A stretch of 64,000 bases of DNA from Ruegeria sp. R13_0 (GCF_017743995.1 NZ_JAGHRB010000009.1:1-64000); one strand, 5' to 3'. Shown: positions 38,963 through 49,162, numbered from the stretch's first letter. Numbers and translations are program-made. Notes: generated by a model from the letters alone, not told the origin.

Positions 38963-39756
38963 CAGACGGCCCGCTCGCGGACAAAGAGGAACAGGCCAAG
39001 GCGGTTGCACTCGGCGACAACATGATCCCGTCGCAGCACCATCACCCCGCCTTTTTCGATAACGATGCCCGTCAGACCGGCGGCCACCGCATCAGTGACG
39101 GTCTCCGGACCGATGGCAGGCAGATCAACGCGGCGATCCTGATCTGGTTTCGGACCTTTGAACAGAACGCCTCCGCCCGCATCCGGGCGCTGGGTCAGCG
39201 ATTGCAACATCCACGCAGTGCCAAAAATGCTCTCAACCGCCAGAGCCTGCCCTTTGGAGACGGCGCAGGCCTGTCCTATATCGGCGCTGCCCATCGCGCG
39301 CAGAATACCAACGGCGCGGTCGGCATCTGCCAGATCACCCTCGGACGGGTGCGCCTCGGTCAGGCATCCCAGCGGAGGCAGCAGATCAGGTGCGATCTCA
39401 TGCGCGGCTTTGACGACCAGGCCCGCATCTTCAAAGATACCGATCACAGCGCGTAAAGCGCCATCGTCACCCGACATCATTGCCTTTTGAATAATCGGCA
39501 CCAAAGGCATCGTAGCGGCATCAATCCGCGCGGGATCGACTTTAGGCCGCTGCACCGCGCCCGCCATGCAGATCTGTGTCACGCCGCGCGCCTTGAGATC
39601 TGCGAGAAAGCTGCCGAGCTGCTCCAGACGGAAAACGACGTCTACAGTCAGGCTCTCGGGCTCGAAACCCTCCATCGCGCAGACCAACGGACGGTCTGGC
39701 AGAGCGCCCACGACAGCCTCCGGCAGAACACCTGTCCCTGCGATCAAAGCCAGCAT
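38962..39756 (-). CDS. lpxI: UDP-2,3-diacylglucosamine diphosphatase LpxI
   Basis: 264 residues. LALIAGTGVLPEAVV, AGAVQRPKVDPARID, FEDAGLVVKAAHEIAPDLL and GGGVLFKGPKPDQDRRVDLPAIGPETV are LpxI (DUF1009) hallmarks. This family replaces LpxH in alphaproteobacteria, splitting UDP-diacylglucosamine to lipid X and UMP. It lies between lpxA and lpxB in pathway order. Confidence 0.95.
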   Translation of the reverse strand: MLALIAGTGVLPEAVVGALPDRPLVCAMEGFEPESLTVDVVFRLEQLGSFLADLKARGVTQICMAGAVQRPKVDPARIDAATMPLVPIIQKAMMSGDDGALRAVIGIFEDAGLVVKAAHEIAPDLLPPLGCLTEAHPSEGDLADADRAVGILRAMGSADIGQACAVSKGQALAVESIFGTAWMLQSLTQRPDAGGGVLFKGPKPDQDRRVDLPAIGPETVTDAVAAGLTGIVIEKGGVMVLRRDHVVAECNRLGLFLFVRERAV

Positions 39757-39760
39757 TTGA

Positions 39761-40546
39761 TTACTTCCTCGGCGTCAGGAACGAGCGATCTGATTGACCG
39801 GTGACGAACTCGACAATGCGCTGAACATATTCGCTGTCGGTCCCCTCGCCTGCGCGATGAGCGCGTTCCTGAAAGGTCCCCTCGCCGCCGGACAGTTCCT
39901 TGAACGCCGCCCGCAGAGCCGAGATATCCTCACGCGATACACCGCGCCGCTTCAGGCCGACAAGGTTCAACCCGTCCAACTCGCCACGCGGCGCTTGCAC
40001 CAGACCGTAGGGAATAACGTCATTGGGCACCATGGTCAGTGCACCGATGATGGCACCGCGACCGACACGGACCCACTGATGCAAGCCCGAGATTCCGCCA
40101 ACAATCACATCATCTTCGACAATACAATGCCCCGCCGCGCCCGCGTGGTTCACCATGATCACACGGTTGCCAATCTGAACGTCATGGGCCACGTGAACTC
40201 CGGCCATGAACAGGCAATCGTCACCGATCCGTGTCACACCACCACCGCCTTCGGTGCCGGTGTTGATGGTCACATGCTCGCGGATGCGGTTGCGCTGGCC
40301 GATCTCAAGCCTTGTATTCTCGCCGCCGAATTTCAGATCCTGCGGGATCTCTCCGATCACCGAGAAGTTAAAGATGACAGTATCGTCGCCGACCGTAGTA
40401 TCACCCGTGACGACCACATGCGTCTTCAGCTCGACCCGGTCGCCCAGTTTGACCTGAGGACCCACGTAGCAGAACGGACCAATCACACAGTCCTGACCGA
40501 TCTGCGCACCGTCTTCGATGATTGCGCTTGGGTGAATGCCGCTCAT
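39761..40546 (-). CDS. lpxA: UDP-N-acetylglucosamine acyltransferase
   Basis: 261 residues from the ATG at 40546, overlapping fabZ by ATGA. A left-handed beta-helix of hexapeptide repeats runs from residue 5 ([26 protein letters not shown]), with catalytic His in [14 protein letters not shown] ([28 protein letters not shown]), and ends in a helical domain with [15 protein letters not shown]. It adds the 3-hydroxyacyl chain in the first step of lipid A synthesis. Confidence 0.97.
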   Translation of the reverse strand: MSGIHPSAIIEDGAQIGQDCVIGPFCYVGPQVKLGDRVELKTHVVVTGDTTVGDDTVIFNFSVIGEIPQDLKFGGENTRLEIGQRNRIREHVTINTGTEGGGGVTRIGDDCLFMAGVHVAHDVQIGNRVIMVNHAGAAGHCIVEDDVIVGGISGLHQWVRVGRGAIIGALTMVPNDVIPYGLVQAPRGELDGLNLVGLKRRGVSREDISALRAAFKELSGGEGTFQERAHRAGEGTDSEYVQRIVEFVTGQSDRSFLTPRK

Positions 40547-41016
40547 GTCGTTTTTTCCATGTCCCAATCCACGTAGGCCGAGAATTCGGCTTCGGCTGCG
40601 ACCTCACCATCAACGGTCGCGCGTCCATTGAACTTGAACAGCTTGCCGCCCTTCTTGCCGCGCAGGGTTTCGACATGCATCTCCAGCACGTCACCCGGCA
40701 CCACCTTGCGGCGGAATTTGCATTTGTCGATGCTCATGAAATAGATCAGCAGCTCTGTATCAATGACATCCATGCCGACACCCAACATCACGCCCGAGGT
40801 CTGCGCCATCGCCTCAACAATGGTCACGCCCGGCATGATCGGTGTTCCGGGGAAGTGGCCCTGGAAATGAGGCTCGTTCATGGTGACATTTTTGATGCCA
40901 CGGGCCGATTGATAGCCATCGATGTCGACCACCTTATCGACCAGCAGAAACGGATAGCGATGCGGCAATATCCGCTGAATCAGCTGAATGTCGGCGCTTT
41001 TTGTTTCCGTCGTCAT
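40543..41016 (-). CDS. fabZ: 3-hydroxyacyl-ACP dehydratase FabZ
   Basis: 157 residues, hotdog fold. [15 protein letters not shown] and [25 protein letters not shown] carry the catalytic His and Glu of FabZ. It supplies unsaturated acyl-ACP for fatty acid elongation next to lpxA, which competes for 3-hydroxyacyl-ACP. The gene that usually precedes it in Proteobacteria, lpxD, is missing. Confidence 0.96.
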   Translation of the reverse strand: MTTETKSADIQLIQRILPHRYPFLLVDKVVDIDGYQSARGIKNVTMNEPHFQGHFPGTPIMPGVTIVEAMAQTSGVMLGVGMDVIDTELLIYFMSIDKCKFRRKVVPGDVLEMHVETLRGKKGGKLFKFNGRATVDGEVAAEAEFSAYVDWDMEKTT

Positions 41017-41091
41017 CGTTCAATCGTCCCGTTATTTGGATGTGTCAGTTTCCGCGTGGTTAGCAATACCGGCCCCTGAGGGCAAGCGAAC

Positions 41092-41676
41092 CTATTCGCC
41101 TGAGCCGTCCTGAAGGCCGGTTCCATCGCCGATTGCGGCATTGATACGGGCAATCGCTTCATCAGTGATGTCGGAAGTGTCAGCGCTGAGGAATACATTC
41201 GCGCGTTCCAGCACCACGGCGGCCCCCGTCTCGCGCATCAGTTCGATCAGAACGGGCTGCGCCAGGGCATAAAACGTCTGGCGGCTTTCTTCGCTGCGCC
41301 GGGCCAAGGCGTCCAGTTTGGCGCGCTGGCCGTCGCGATGCGATTGCACCTTTTCGTCGAAGGCCTGCGCCAAAGGGCGGAAATCCTCTGGGGCCAACTC
41401 GGCGCGCTTCTGAGTCAGGTCTTTCTCTTCGGCACTGAGTTCCGCGACGATCCGCTCATTCTCTTCCGCAAGCTGTGCCCCTTCAGACTCGATCTCGGTC
41501 AAAACACGCTGACCGAAGGCCGAATCCGCGAACAACCGGTCGCTTGCGATCGTCAGAACAAGTGGGTCACGTACACCCAATTGTTGCGACGCCCCCTGAG
41601 ACGCAAGCGTAAGGCCCAGCAAAACGCAAAGGGCCCGAACTGGGCCCCAAGCTTGCCTGAATGAATGCAACAGCAT
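41092..41676 (-). CDS. OmpH/Skp-family periplasmic chaperone
   Basis: 194 residues. A hydrophobic segment at ~13-28 followed by ASQGASQQ is a signal peptide. Two strands (LVLTIASDRLFADSAFGQRV) precede a long charged coiled coil (QLAEENERIVAELSAEEKDLTQKRAELAPEDF), and IELMRETGAAVVLERANVFLSADTSDIT closes the body, as in Skp. It escorts outer-membrane proteins to the Bam complex. It lies six bases after bamA in the operon. Confidence 0.85.
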   Translation of the reverse strand: MLLHSFRQAWGPVRALCVLLGLTLASQGASQQLGVRDPLVLTIASDRLFADSAFGQRVLTEIESEGAQLAEENERIVAELSAEEKDLTQKRAELAPEDFRPLAQAFDEKVQSHRDGQRAKLDALARRSEESRQTFYALAQPVLIELMRETGAAVVLERANVFLSADTSDITDEAIARINAAIGDGTGLQDGSGE

Positions 41677-41682
41677 GCCAGA

Positions 41683-44001
41683 TTAGAACCTTGCCTGAAC
41701 GGTCAGGTCGAAACTCTGTTCCTTGTCGAAATCTTCTTTTTTCAGAGCTTTTGAGAAGTTGAAGCGCAGTGGGCCGAACGGTGTTTCCCACAGAACCGAC
41801 ACACCAAGCACGTGGCGGATCGAGCCATCAGCCCCCACAATATTCGCACCCGCTGTGTTGACGTTACTGACATTGTAGAGGTTGCCTACGTCGTAAAACA
41901 CGCCGCCCCGCAGGCCCAATTCTTCCGGCAGCCCAAGAGGAAAGTCGCTTTCGAACCGCGCCACCCAATAATAGTTGCCGCCGATTGCATCATCCTGCCC
42001 GTTGGACAAATCTCGCGGTCCAATACCAGCCGGTTCAAACCCCCGGAACGTGCTGGGCCCCAGAATGAAACGGTCAATGGTACGGCTGAAGTCATTCCCC
42101 GACCAATGCAGCGCACCGGCTTCAAAAGTTGCCCGCAGAACGACCTCTTCGTTCCACACACGGGTCTGTGCGATACTGCGCGCAGTCGTCTTGAAGAACT
42201 TGTTGTCACCGCCCAGACCCGCTGCGTCAAACCCGAGTTCGAACAAAACACCGGCGTTTGGATTCAGACCACCCAGACGGCTGTCATACACATAGGTTAG
42301 ACCAAGGGTGCTGCTGACCCGCTCACCTTGGGCAATTTCCGAACTGATGACAGCGCCGTTCGGCTGATCGCCTTGCTGGGTCATTTCAGACCGTTCCCAA
42401 CCATAGCGCACACGCAGGGCCGACAAATCGCCAATCGAATATGTCAGCTGCGGAGTAAAGAACGCTCGGTCAGTATCATAGCTGGCAAAGCTGGAATTCG
42501 TTGCTGCAATGCCCAATCCCAGATCAAAACGTAGTTTACGGCCCAAAAGGTACGGCTCGGTAAAGGTCAGCGAGTATTGCTCGGAGTCCTGGGCAGTTGA
42601 GATGAGTACCCCGATATTCTGGCCCCGGCCAAGAAAGTTCGATTCATTCAAGCCAATCGCAATACCGAAACCATCCGAGGCCGAATAGCTACCACCAAGG
42701 CTGAGCGATCCGGTGGGTTGCTCCTCGACATCCACATCCAGGATGACCTGGCTGGGCGAGGATCCTTCACGCGGCTCGACCTCGGCACGAGCGAAGAAAC
42801 CCAAAGCGTTGATCCGCTCAGCCGCCTGACGAATTTCACGTGGGTTGAACGGGTCGCCTTCCACGGTGTCGAACTGACGACGGATCACCCGGTCCAACGT
42901 GGTTGTGTTGCCCTCGATATCAATGCGTTCCACGAAAATTCGCGGGCCGCGACTAAGGACGAATTCAACGTCCAGCGTCAGATCACGCGGATTGCGCGTG
43001 ACGCGCGGCTCGACGCGCAGGAAATCCACGCCCTGTTTCACGCCCAACCGCTCCTGACGGGCAATCGAGTTCTCGATCAGGGTCGGAGAATAGGTCACGC
43101 CCGGTTTGATTTTCAAAGCGTCCTGATAGATCGACGCATCCACACCCGGGATCTCGCTGACGGTCGTGATTTTGCCGAACGAGAACTTCTGCCCTTCGGT
43201 GATGTTCATAACAAGGAAAAAGGCGTCCCGCTCGCGGGTGAATTCCACGTTGGCACTGTTCACACGAAAATCTGCAAATCCGCGCGACAAATAGAAATCC
43301 CGGATCACTTGTTTATCAAATTCGATCCGGTCTCCGATGAACGTATCATTGCGGAAGAACGTCCGCAGGAAAGTGGCCTGTTTGGTCTCGAGCACGCGAC
43401 GCAGACGGCGGTCGGAAAACGCACGGTTGCCGACAAAACTGACACGTTCAATCTCAATCGTGGTGCCTTCTGCAACCTCGAACACCAGATCGACGCGGTT
43501 ATCATTCCGGCGGATGACGCGCGGGATCACAGTTGCCGATACCCGACCTTGCGCAGAATAGACTTCGGCAATGAGATCGGCATCCGCCTCGGCCACCTGG
43601 GGCGTGAAAACACGGCGCGGCTCGGATGTGATCACGTCCAGCAGAAGATCATCTTTGACCCGGCGATTCCCTTCGATGCTGATTTGGTTGATCGTTGGAT
43701 ACTCTTGCACCTCGATCACCAGAGTCGAGCCACGAGGTGTCAATTCGACTGTTTCAAAAACACCACTGTCAAGCACACGCTGATACGCGTCATTCAACTG
43801 ACCTGCCGAAACCGTCTGCCCCGGCTCGATTCCCGTCTGTTGAATGATTGTGCCGGTCTCGATGCGCCGGTTCCCCTCAACTTCGAATGAATTAATGGTG
43901 AAGTTTTGAGCCTGCGCTGCATGCGGCAAAGCCAGTAAACCCATTACCGCAGTAAGAAAAAGAAATGATCGTGTGCGCCACAAAATCTTGTTTGTTGTCA
44001 T
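41683..44001 (-). CDS. bamA: Outer-membrane assembly factor BamA
   Basis: 772 residues from the ATG at 44001, which has GGAGGGCAG directly upstream; the 19 upstream codons are not supported. Signal peptide 1-~31 (AVMGLLALPHAAQA). Five POTRA domains run from INSFEVEGNRRIETGTI to about residue 420, then a 16-strand barrel (QPTGSLSLGGSYSASDGFG...) with RGFEPAGIGPRDLS for the conserved VRGF-type motif of loop 6, ending in the aromatic LTVQARF. It inserts beta-barrel proteins. Confidence 0.97.
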   Translation of the reverse strand: MTTNKILWRTRSFLFLTAVMGLLALPHAAQAQNFTINSFEVEGNRRIETGTIIQQTGIEPGQTVSAGQLNDAYQRVLDSGVFETVELTPRGSTLVIEVQEYPTINQISIEGNRRVKDDLLLDVITSEPRRVFTPQVAEADADLIAEVYSAQGRVSATVIPRVIRRNDNRVDLVFEVAEGTTIEIERVSFVGNRAFSDRRLRRVLETKQATFLRTFFRNDTFIGDRIEFDKQVIRDFYLSRGFADFRVNSANVEFTRERDAFFLVMNITEGQKFSFGKITTVSEIPGVDASIYQDALKIKPGVTYSPTLIENSIARQERLGVKQGVDFLRVEPRVTRNPRDLTLDVEFVLSRGPRIFVERIDIEGNTTTLDRVIRRQFDTVEGDPFNPREIRQAAERINALGFFARAEVEPREGSSPSQVILDVDVEEQPTGSLSLGGSYSASDGFGIAIGLNESNFLGRGQNIGVLISTAQDSEQYSLTFTEPYLLGRKLRFDLGLGIAATNSSFASYDTDRAFFTPQLTYSIGDLSALRVRYGWERSEMTQQGDQPNGAVISSEIAQGERVSSTLGLTYVYDSRLGGLNPNAGVLFELGFDAAGLGGDNKFFKTTARSIAQTRVWNEEVVLRATFEAGALHWSGNDFSRTIDRFILGPSTFRGFEPAGIGPRDLSNGQDDAIGGNYYWVARFESDFPLGLPEELGLRGGVFYDVGNLYNVSNVNTAGANIVGADGSIRHVLGVSVLWETPFGPLRFNFSKALKKEDFDKEQSFDLTVQARF

Positions 44002-44170
44002 CTGCCCTCCGCAGGATATACCCGCGCCTCGCCCGTCAGCCATTTTTTCTCTACCCAAAAATTTAGGACTTAATGCTGAGTAGCGGGATTGAATGCGCTT
44101 GTCAAAACTCCAAAACCATCAGGGCGACGATAGGTCACCTGACAAGCATTTTTACAGGGCTTTTGGGGAA

Positions 44171-44299
44171 TCAGAGACCGGCGAGATACGCACCGCCGGC
44201 AAGTGCCAGCGCTGTCAGACCAAAGCACAAAAGCACATCCCAGTTCAGAACGAACAGGATGCTGACACTCTGATAGGATTTTTGAATAGCTTTGGTCAT
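44171..44299 (-). CDS. Small single-span membrane protein, 42 residues
   Basis: The ATG at 44299 has GAGG 5 bases upstream. The product starts MTKAIQKSYQSVSILFVLNW and continues with one hydrophobic span ending GGAYLAGL. It lies in the 380-base gap between rseP and bamA on the same strand. The amphipathic start plus NWD before a membrane span resembles short Rhodobacteraceae membrane proteins I have seen. No function is known, and a chance frame cannot be excluded. Confidence 0.5.
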   Translation of the reverse strand: MTKAIQKSYQSVSILFVLNWDVLLCFGLTALALAGGAYLAGL

Positions 44300-44380
44300 G
44301 GCCGCCTCATTTTTCAGCGGCCACTTTCTACGCCTGAAATGCGGCATCAATGCGGCGCGAATGCGCCGCTTGCGCCACAA

Positions 44381-45733
44381 TCAGCAGAACAGATCGTTAC
44401 TGACCGAGAAAACCATGAGGCTGAGAACGACTGCAATTCCGAGGGTCATCAAAATCCGCAGCGCTTTGTCGCTGGGCGGTTTGCCCGAGACGGCCTCGTA
44501 GGCGTAGAACACCAGGTGCCCTCCGTCCAAGGCCGGGATCGGGAACAGGTTCAGCAGACCTACAGCCGTTGACAGCACCGCGATGAAGAAGATGAAATTC
44601 TGCGCACCCTGGCTGGCCATGGCACCCGAGGTCTCGGCGATTCCGATCGGACCCGAGATGTTACAGGTGCTGATCGCGCCGGTAATCATGTGCCACATGC
44701 CGGACAGAGACCCTTCTATGATGCGCCCGGTCTGACCCACACCGCCAACCAGCGAATCCCAAAGCCCCGCAGGCTCGGTCGCGGGTTGCAGCATCATGCC
44801 GCCAACGATCCCGATCCGCCAATGGGTGACGAACCCACCATCCGGCTGAGGTTCATCGGTCCGACGCGGAGCAAGCGCGAACTCAAGCTCGGCCCCGTCA
44901 CGCCAGACGTTCAACAACAACACCCGACCGTCCGAACCTTCAACATGTTCTTTCAGTTGCTCGAACGCAAAGATCGGATCTCCATCGACCGAGGTGATGA
45001 CGTCGCCCCCTTCCAACTGGATATCAAACGCCGCACTGCGCGGCGTGACCTGCTGGATCAGCGGCGGGAACAGCCAAGGGGCTGAGACATCCAGCGTTTC
45101 GCCATCGCGCAGGACCGTATAGTCCAGCACCGGTTCGACCGGCAGAGCGTCGGTGAAATCGCTCCACGCGCCTTCTTCGTCGAAATCAGGCACTTCAATC
45201 CCGGCAATGGCCAGAATCTCATCGCCCTCCTGCAGCCCCTGCTCTGTTCCCGGCAGCGGCTTCAGTTCGCCCACCGTCAGCGGCTCACGCGTAACGCCCT
45301 GAGACCAGAAGATCAGGCCAAAGACCAGAATCGACATGACGAAATTGAAGACCGGCCCCGCCGCCACAGTGGCGGTTCTCGCCCAAAGGGGTGCTCCGTG
45401 CATGGTGTGGCGCAGGTATTCCGGCTGCTGCTGCGCGATGTCATCCATCGCGTCTTCATCCTTGCCCGAGGCCGCATTGGCATCACCAAGGAACTTCACA
45501 TAGCCGCCAAAGGGCAACAGCGCGATCTGCCACCGCGTGCCGCGTTTATCCACGCGGCTCCATAGAACAGGGCCGAACCCGATCGAGAACACCTCGGCAT
45601 GAATGCCGGACCAGCGGCCGACGATGTAGTGCCCGTACTCGTGAACCGCGACGATCGCGGACAGGGCGATCACAAAGGCCACAATCGTCCAGAGCAAATT
45701 TCCGAACTGAGGGATCAGCGAAAGTACGTCCAA
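44381..45733 (-). CDS. rseP: RIP metalloprotease RseP
   Basis: 450 residues. Zinc motif HEYGH at residues 31-35 in the first span, a central PDZ region (LQEGDEILAIAGIEV and GGDVITSVDGDPIFAFEQL, two repeats), and the second active-site segment NLFPIPALDGGHL near residue 390. It is a site-2 intramembrane protease, here placed between dxr and bamA as usual in Proteobacteria; the likely substrate is an anti-sigma factor. Confidence 0.96.
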   Translation of the reverse strand: MDVLSLIPQFGNLLWTIVAFVIALSAIVAVHEYGHYIVGRWSGIHAEVFSIGFGPVLWSRVDKRGTRWQIALLPFGGYVKFLGDANAASGKDEDAMDDIAQQQPEYLRHTMHGAPLWARTATVAAGPVFNFVMSILVFGLIFWSQGVTREPLTVGELKPLPGTEQGLQEGDEILAIAGIEVPDFDEEGAWSDFTDALPVEPVLDYTVLRDGETLDVSAPWLFPPLIQQVTPRSAAFDIQLEGGDVITSVDGDPIFAFEQLKEHVEGSDGRVLLLNVWRDGAELEFALAPRRTDEPQPDGGFVTHWRIGIVGGMMLQPATEPAGLWDSLVGGVGQTGRIIEGSLSGMWHMITGAISTCNISGPIGIAETSGAMASQGAQNFIFFIAVLSTAVGLLNLFPIPALDGGHLVFYAYEAVSGKPPSDKALRILMTLGIAVVLSLMVFSVSNDLFC

Positions 45734-45737
45734 AACT

Positions 45738-46910
45738 CTATCCTGCTCGTTTGATCACGGCTTCATCCGCCCACTGCCGTGCGAGATGGTCCGTTTGCTG
45801 TACGTTATCAAGGGTCAAAGGGGCGTTAATAAGGCCATCCTCGGCATCAAAACGGTCCAGAACGCGTGAGACGACTTCTGCCATGGTCGTGAAACCTATT
45901 TGGCCTGCGATGAAGTGATCCAAAGCACGTTCTTTCGCGGCGTTGAAAACGGCCCCCGAAAGGCCGCCGCGCGCCATCACGTCTCGGGCCAGTTTCAGCG
46001 CGGGATAGCGGTTCAGGTCGGGATGGGAAAAGCGCAACTGGCTGAGCTGCGCCAGATCCAACCGATCAACCGGCAGATCGCGCCTTTCGGGCCAATGCAG
46101 AGCATAACCAATTGCATGCCGCATATCAGGCGGGCCCAGATGTGCCATCAGCGCCCCGTCCCGAAACCCGACCATCGCATGCACTATGGATTCGGGATGC
46201 ACCAATACCTCGATCTGGTCCGGACCGACGCCAAAGAATTCTCGGGTTTCAATGACTTCAAGCGCTTTATTGAACATGGATGCACTATCAATCGTGATCC
46301 GCTGCCCCATGTTCCAGTTCGGATGGCTTGAGGCCTGTGTAACGGTTGCGGACGCCAGATCCTCGAGCGGCCAATCCCGGAACGCTCCGCCGCTTGCGGT
46401 GATGATGACGCGTTCGACCGCATCCATATCCTCACCGGCCAATGCCTGAAACACCGCTGAATGCTCACTGTCGACAGGCAGTACACGCGCATCGTTCTCG
46501 CGGGCCGTCTGCAAAACTAGGGCGCCCGCACAGACTAAAGTTTCTTTATTGGCAAGCGCCAGCGTTGCGCCCTGTTTTAACGCCTCAATTCCGGGGGCCA
46601 GACCGGCGGCGCCAACAATCGCGGACAGCACCCAATCGGCGGGGCGCGCGGCGGCTTCGACGATCGCGCTCTGACCCGCCGCTGCCTCGATCCCGCTGCC
46701 CTGCAACGCATCGCGGAGGTCCTGCAACCGGTCCTCAAACGCGGTGACCGCGACTTGCGCGCCAAGCCGCCGGGCATCCTCGGCCAGTTTCCGGATGTTC
46801 GCGCCACCTGTCAGGGCGACCACATCATAGGCTTCGATATCGCGCGCAATGAGGTCAATCGCATTCTGACCAATTGATCCGGTCGCCCCAAGGATCGAGA
46901 CTTCGCGCAT
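45738..46910 (-). CDS. dxr: 1-deoxy-D-xylulose-5-phosphate reductoisomerase
   Basis: 390 residues from the ATG at 46910, sharing its A with the cdsA stop (TGATG). VSILGATGSIGQNAIDLI is the NADPH site; LANKETLVCAGALV, LPVDSEHSAVFQAL, ITASGGAFRDWP and HPNWNMGQRITIDSASMFNKALEVIE are the metal and substrate segments. It performs the committed step of the MEP isoprenoid pathway, feeding UppS next door. Confidence 0.97.
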   Translation of the reverse strand: MREVSILGATGSIGQNAIDLIARDIEAYDVVALTGGANIRKLAEDARRLGAQVAVTAFEDRLQDLRDALQGSGIEAAAGQSAIVEAAARPADWVLSAIVGAAGLAPGIEALKQGATLALANKETLVCAGALVLQTARENDARVLPVDSEHSAVFQALAGEDMDAVERVIITASGGAFRDWPLEDLASATVTQASSHPNWNMGQRITIDSASMFNKALEVIETREFFGVGPDQIEVLVHPESIVHAMVGFRDGALMAHLGPPDMRHAIGYALHWPERRDLPVDRLDLAQLSQLRFSHPDLNRYPALKLARDVMARGGLSGAVFNAAKERALDHFIAGQIGFTTMAEVVSRVLDRFDAEDGLINAPLTLDNVQQTDHLARQWADEAVIKRAG

Positions 46911-47692
46911 CACATCTCTCCGGGAGCGTAAACCAGCCCTGCGATCAGCACGAACAACGCCGCGCCCATCATGCCGTCAAATCGGTCGAGAAACCCGCCA
47001 TGCCCCGGTATGAGGTTCGAACTGTCTTTGACGCCGAATTTCCGCTTGACCGCGCTTTCACAGATATCGCCCGCCTGGCTGGCCATGGACGCCAGAACCG
47101 AGACCAGAACGAACGGTACCCCGAACCCGCCATGCATTGCGAAACCCGCGCCAACTAGGCCCGCCGCGACCCAACCACCTGCCGTGCCCGACCATGTTTT
47201 CTTGGGGCTGACCTTGGGCCAGAATTTCGGGCCACCAATGGCCTTGCCCACGAAATACCCGGCAACATCCGTTGCCACGACGACCGCGATCAGCCAGACC
47301 ATCCAGCCGAAGCCCATGTTTTCACGTATGGAAATGAAGCCTAGACCAGCGCCCGCAATCCACAAAGCAAACAGAAAGTACAACCCGCGCGAACGGGTGA
47401 CCTGCCCTGCCCCGACCAGCGCCGGAGCAACGAGAAACGGTAGCTTGTAGAGCGGCGGCACGTGATAGCTGATGATCACCGCAACCCCGGTCAGAATACC
47501 GAGTTGCATGGCCATGCCTCCGCGCTGCGGTTCGATCATGCGTACAAGTTCCCAAGTCATCAAACCGCAGGCAACCGCGATGAAGCTTTCAAACCACAAG
47601 CCGCCCAGCCAGACCTCAACCGCGCCGATTGCGACCAAAACGACTGCGGACAGAACCCGTGCGGTCAGATCAGACCATCGGCCTTCGCTCAT
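46910..47692 (-). CDS. cdsA: Phosphatidate cytidylyltransferase
   Basis: 260 residues from the ATG at 47692, overlapping uppS by ATGA. About seven hydrophobic spans; the C-terminal signature KRKFGVKDSSNLIPGHGGFLDRFDGMMGA is diagnostic for CdsA, with FVGKAIGGPKFWPKVSPKKTWSGTAGG before it. It makes CDP-diacylglycerol. The longer open frame upstream lies inside uppS and is not used. Confidence 0.95.
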   Translation of the reverse strand: MSEGRWSDLTARVLSAVVLVAIGAVEVWLGGLWFESFIAVACGLMTWELVRMIEPQRGGMAMQLGILTGVAVIISYHVPPLYKLPFLVAPALVGAGQVTRSRGLYFLFALWIAGAGLGFISIRENMGFGWMVWLIAVVVATDVAGYFVGKAIGGPKFWPKVSPKKTWSGTAGGWVAAGLVGAGFAMHGGFGVPFVLVSVLASMASQAGDICESAVKRKFGVKDSSNLIPGHGGFLDRFDGMMGAALFVLIAGLVYAPGEM

Positions 47693-48420
47693 GCCAGAAC
47701 CGCTCCGAAACGCCGCTCGCGCGCGCCGTAGTTGCGGCACAGACGCTCCAACTCGGCGGCAGTGAAATCCGGCCAGAGGGTGTCGATAAATTCGTATTCG
47801 GAATAGGCCGACTGCCACAGGAGAAAGTTCGAGATCCGCGCCTCTCCGCTGGTGCGAATGACAAGATCGGGATCGGGTAGAACACGTGTATCCAGATACT
47901 TGGGCAGGGTTTCTTCATCCACATCTTCGGGCTTCAGCCGCCCCTCGGCCACGTCCCGTGCAAGACGTTTCGTGGCCCGCGCCACCTCATCCCGGCCGCC
48001 ATAGTTCAACGCGACGGTCAAATGGACCAAATCGTTGTCCTTCGTTGCCTCTTCCAGCGAATCCATCAGGTCGATCAGCTTGGCATCCAAGCGGACCCGA
48101 TCGCCGATAAAGCGCACGCGAATGCCATTCTCAGCCAGAGTGCGGGTTTCCTTGATGATATACCGCCGAAACAGGCTCATGAGGCCAGCGACTTCGACCT
48201 GAGTCCGCTTCCAGTTCTCCGTCGAAAACGCAAAAACCGTCAGGTATTTGATGCCCAACCCCGGACAGGCCTCGACCACCTCTCGTACGCGCCGCGCACC
48301 TGCGTGGTGACCAAAAAGCCGAGGCCGGCCACGCGCCTGCGCCCACCGACCATTGCCATCCATGATAATTGCGACATGCTTTGGGCCAGCCTGCACGTCC
48401 GTATGGGGATCCTTGGGCAT
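47689..48420 (-). CDS. uppS: Undecaprenyl diphosphate synthase
   Basis: 243 residues from the ATG at 48420. HVAIIMDGNGRWAQARGRPRLFGHHAGARRVREVVE contains the catalytic Asp and phosphate site; LTVFAFSTENWKR and RISNFLLWQSAYSEYEFIDTLWPDF are the other UppS motifs. It builds the lipid carrier for peptidoglycan. It is 10 bases after frr. Confidence 0.96.
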   Translation of the reverse strand: MPKDPHTDVQAGPKHVAIIMDGNGRWAQARGRPRLFGHHAGARRVREVVEACPGLGIKYLTVFAFSTENWKRTQVEVAGLMSLFRRYIIKETRTLAENGIRVRFIGDRVRLDAKLIDLMDSLEEATKDNDLVHLTVALNYGGRDEVARATKRLARDVAEGRLKPEDVDEETLPKYLDTRVLPDPDLVIRTSGEARISNFLLWQSAYSEYEFIDTLWPDFTAAELERLCRNYGARERRFGAVLA

Positions 48421-48430
48421 CAGTACCGGC

Positions 48431-48994
48431 TCAGACCTGCATGATTTCCGACTGCTTGGTCTCAAGCGCGGCATCAACAGCTTTGATCATCGTGTCGGTC
48501 AGATCCTGAACTTCGCTTTCCCAGAACTTCTGGTCATCCTCGGACATTCCATCCGATTTCGCTTTCTTGATCTGATCCATACCGTCCCGGCGTACGTTGC
48601 GGATCGAAACCCGCGCGCTTTCGGCATATTGCCCGGCAACTTTGCCCAGCTCGCGGCGGCGCTCTTCGTTCAGTTCCGGGATCGGCAGCATGATGATTGT
48701 GCCGTTCAGCTGTGGATTGATACCCAGCCCGCTTTCACGGATCGCCTTTTCCACCTTGCCCACAAGGCCCTTGTCCCAGACATTCACCGTCACCATCCGA
48801 GGTTCAGGCACATTGACCGTGCCAACCTGGTTGATCGGCGTCATCGAGCCATAGGCATCCACCATCACCGGCTCCAGCATCGAGGCCGAGGCCCGCCCGG
48901 TGCGCAGAGAGGCAAATTCAGTTTTGAGATTGGACATCGCGCCATCCATGCGGCGTTTCAGATCGTCGGTGTCCAGTTCGAAGTCGTCAGACAT
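48431..48994 (-). CDS. frr: Ribosome recycling factor
   Basis: 187 residues from the ATG at 48994 (GGGGAGT about 9 bases upstream); a GTG three codons earlier sits too close to that site. [40 protein letters not shown] and [30 protein letters not shown] are the RRF core. It heads the envelope operon here. Its usual partner pyrH does not precede it; acuI does. Confidence 0.97.
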   Translation of the reverse strand: MSDDFELDTDDLKRRMDGAMSNLKTEFASLRTGRASASMLEPVMVDAYGSMTPINQVGTVNVPEPRMVTVNVWDKGLVGKVEKAIRESGLGINPQLNGTIIMLPIPELNEERRRELGKVAGQYAESARVSIRNVRRDGMDQIKKAKSDGMSEDDQKFWESEVQDLTDTMIKAVDAALETKQSEIMQV

Positions 48995-49162
48995 GCTGCT
49001 CACTCCCCGTCTTCAAGTGCTGTTTGGATGGGTCTTAAGCCATCGCATTTGGGATGTATAGCAATCATGAGCATGAATTGTGGCAATGACCAGAACTGTT
49101 TCGGTCCTTTTGCCGACCCGAAGGTTAAGCCAGGGCAGTTCTGCCCCGGCTATTTTCCTTTA

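Noticed and set aside
42718-43890. A 390-codon plus-strand open frame inside bamA
   Set aside because: Antisense to conserved POTRA-coding sequence; composition reflects bamA codon bias.
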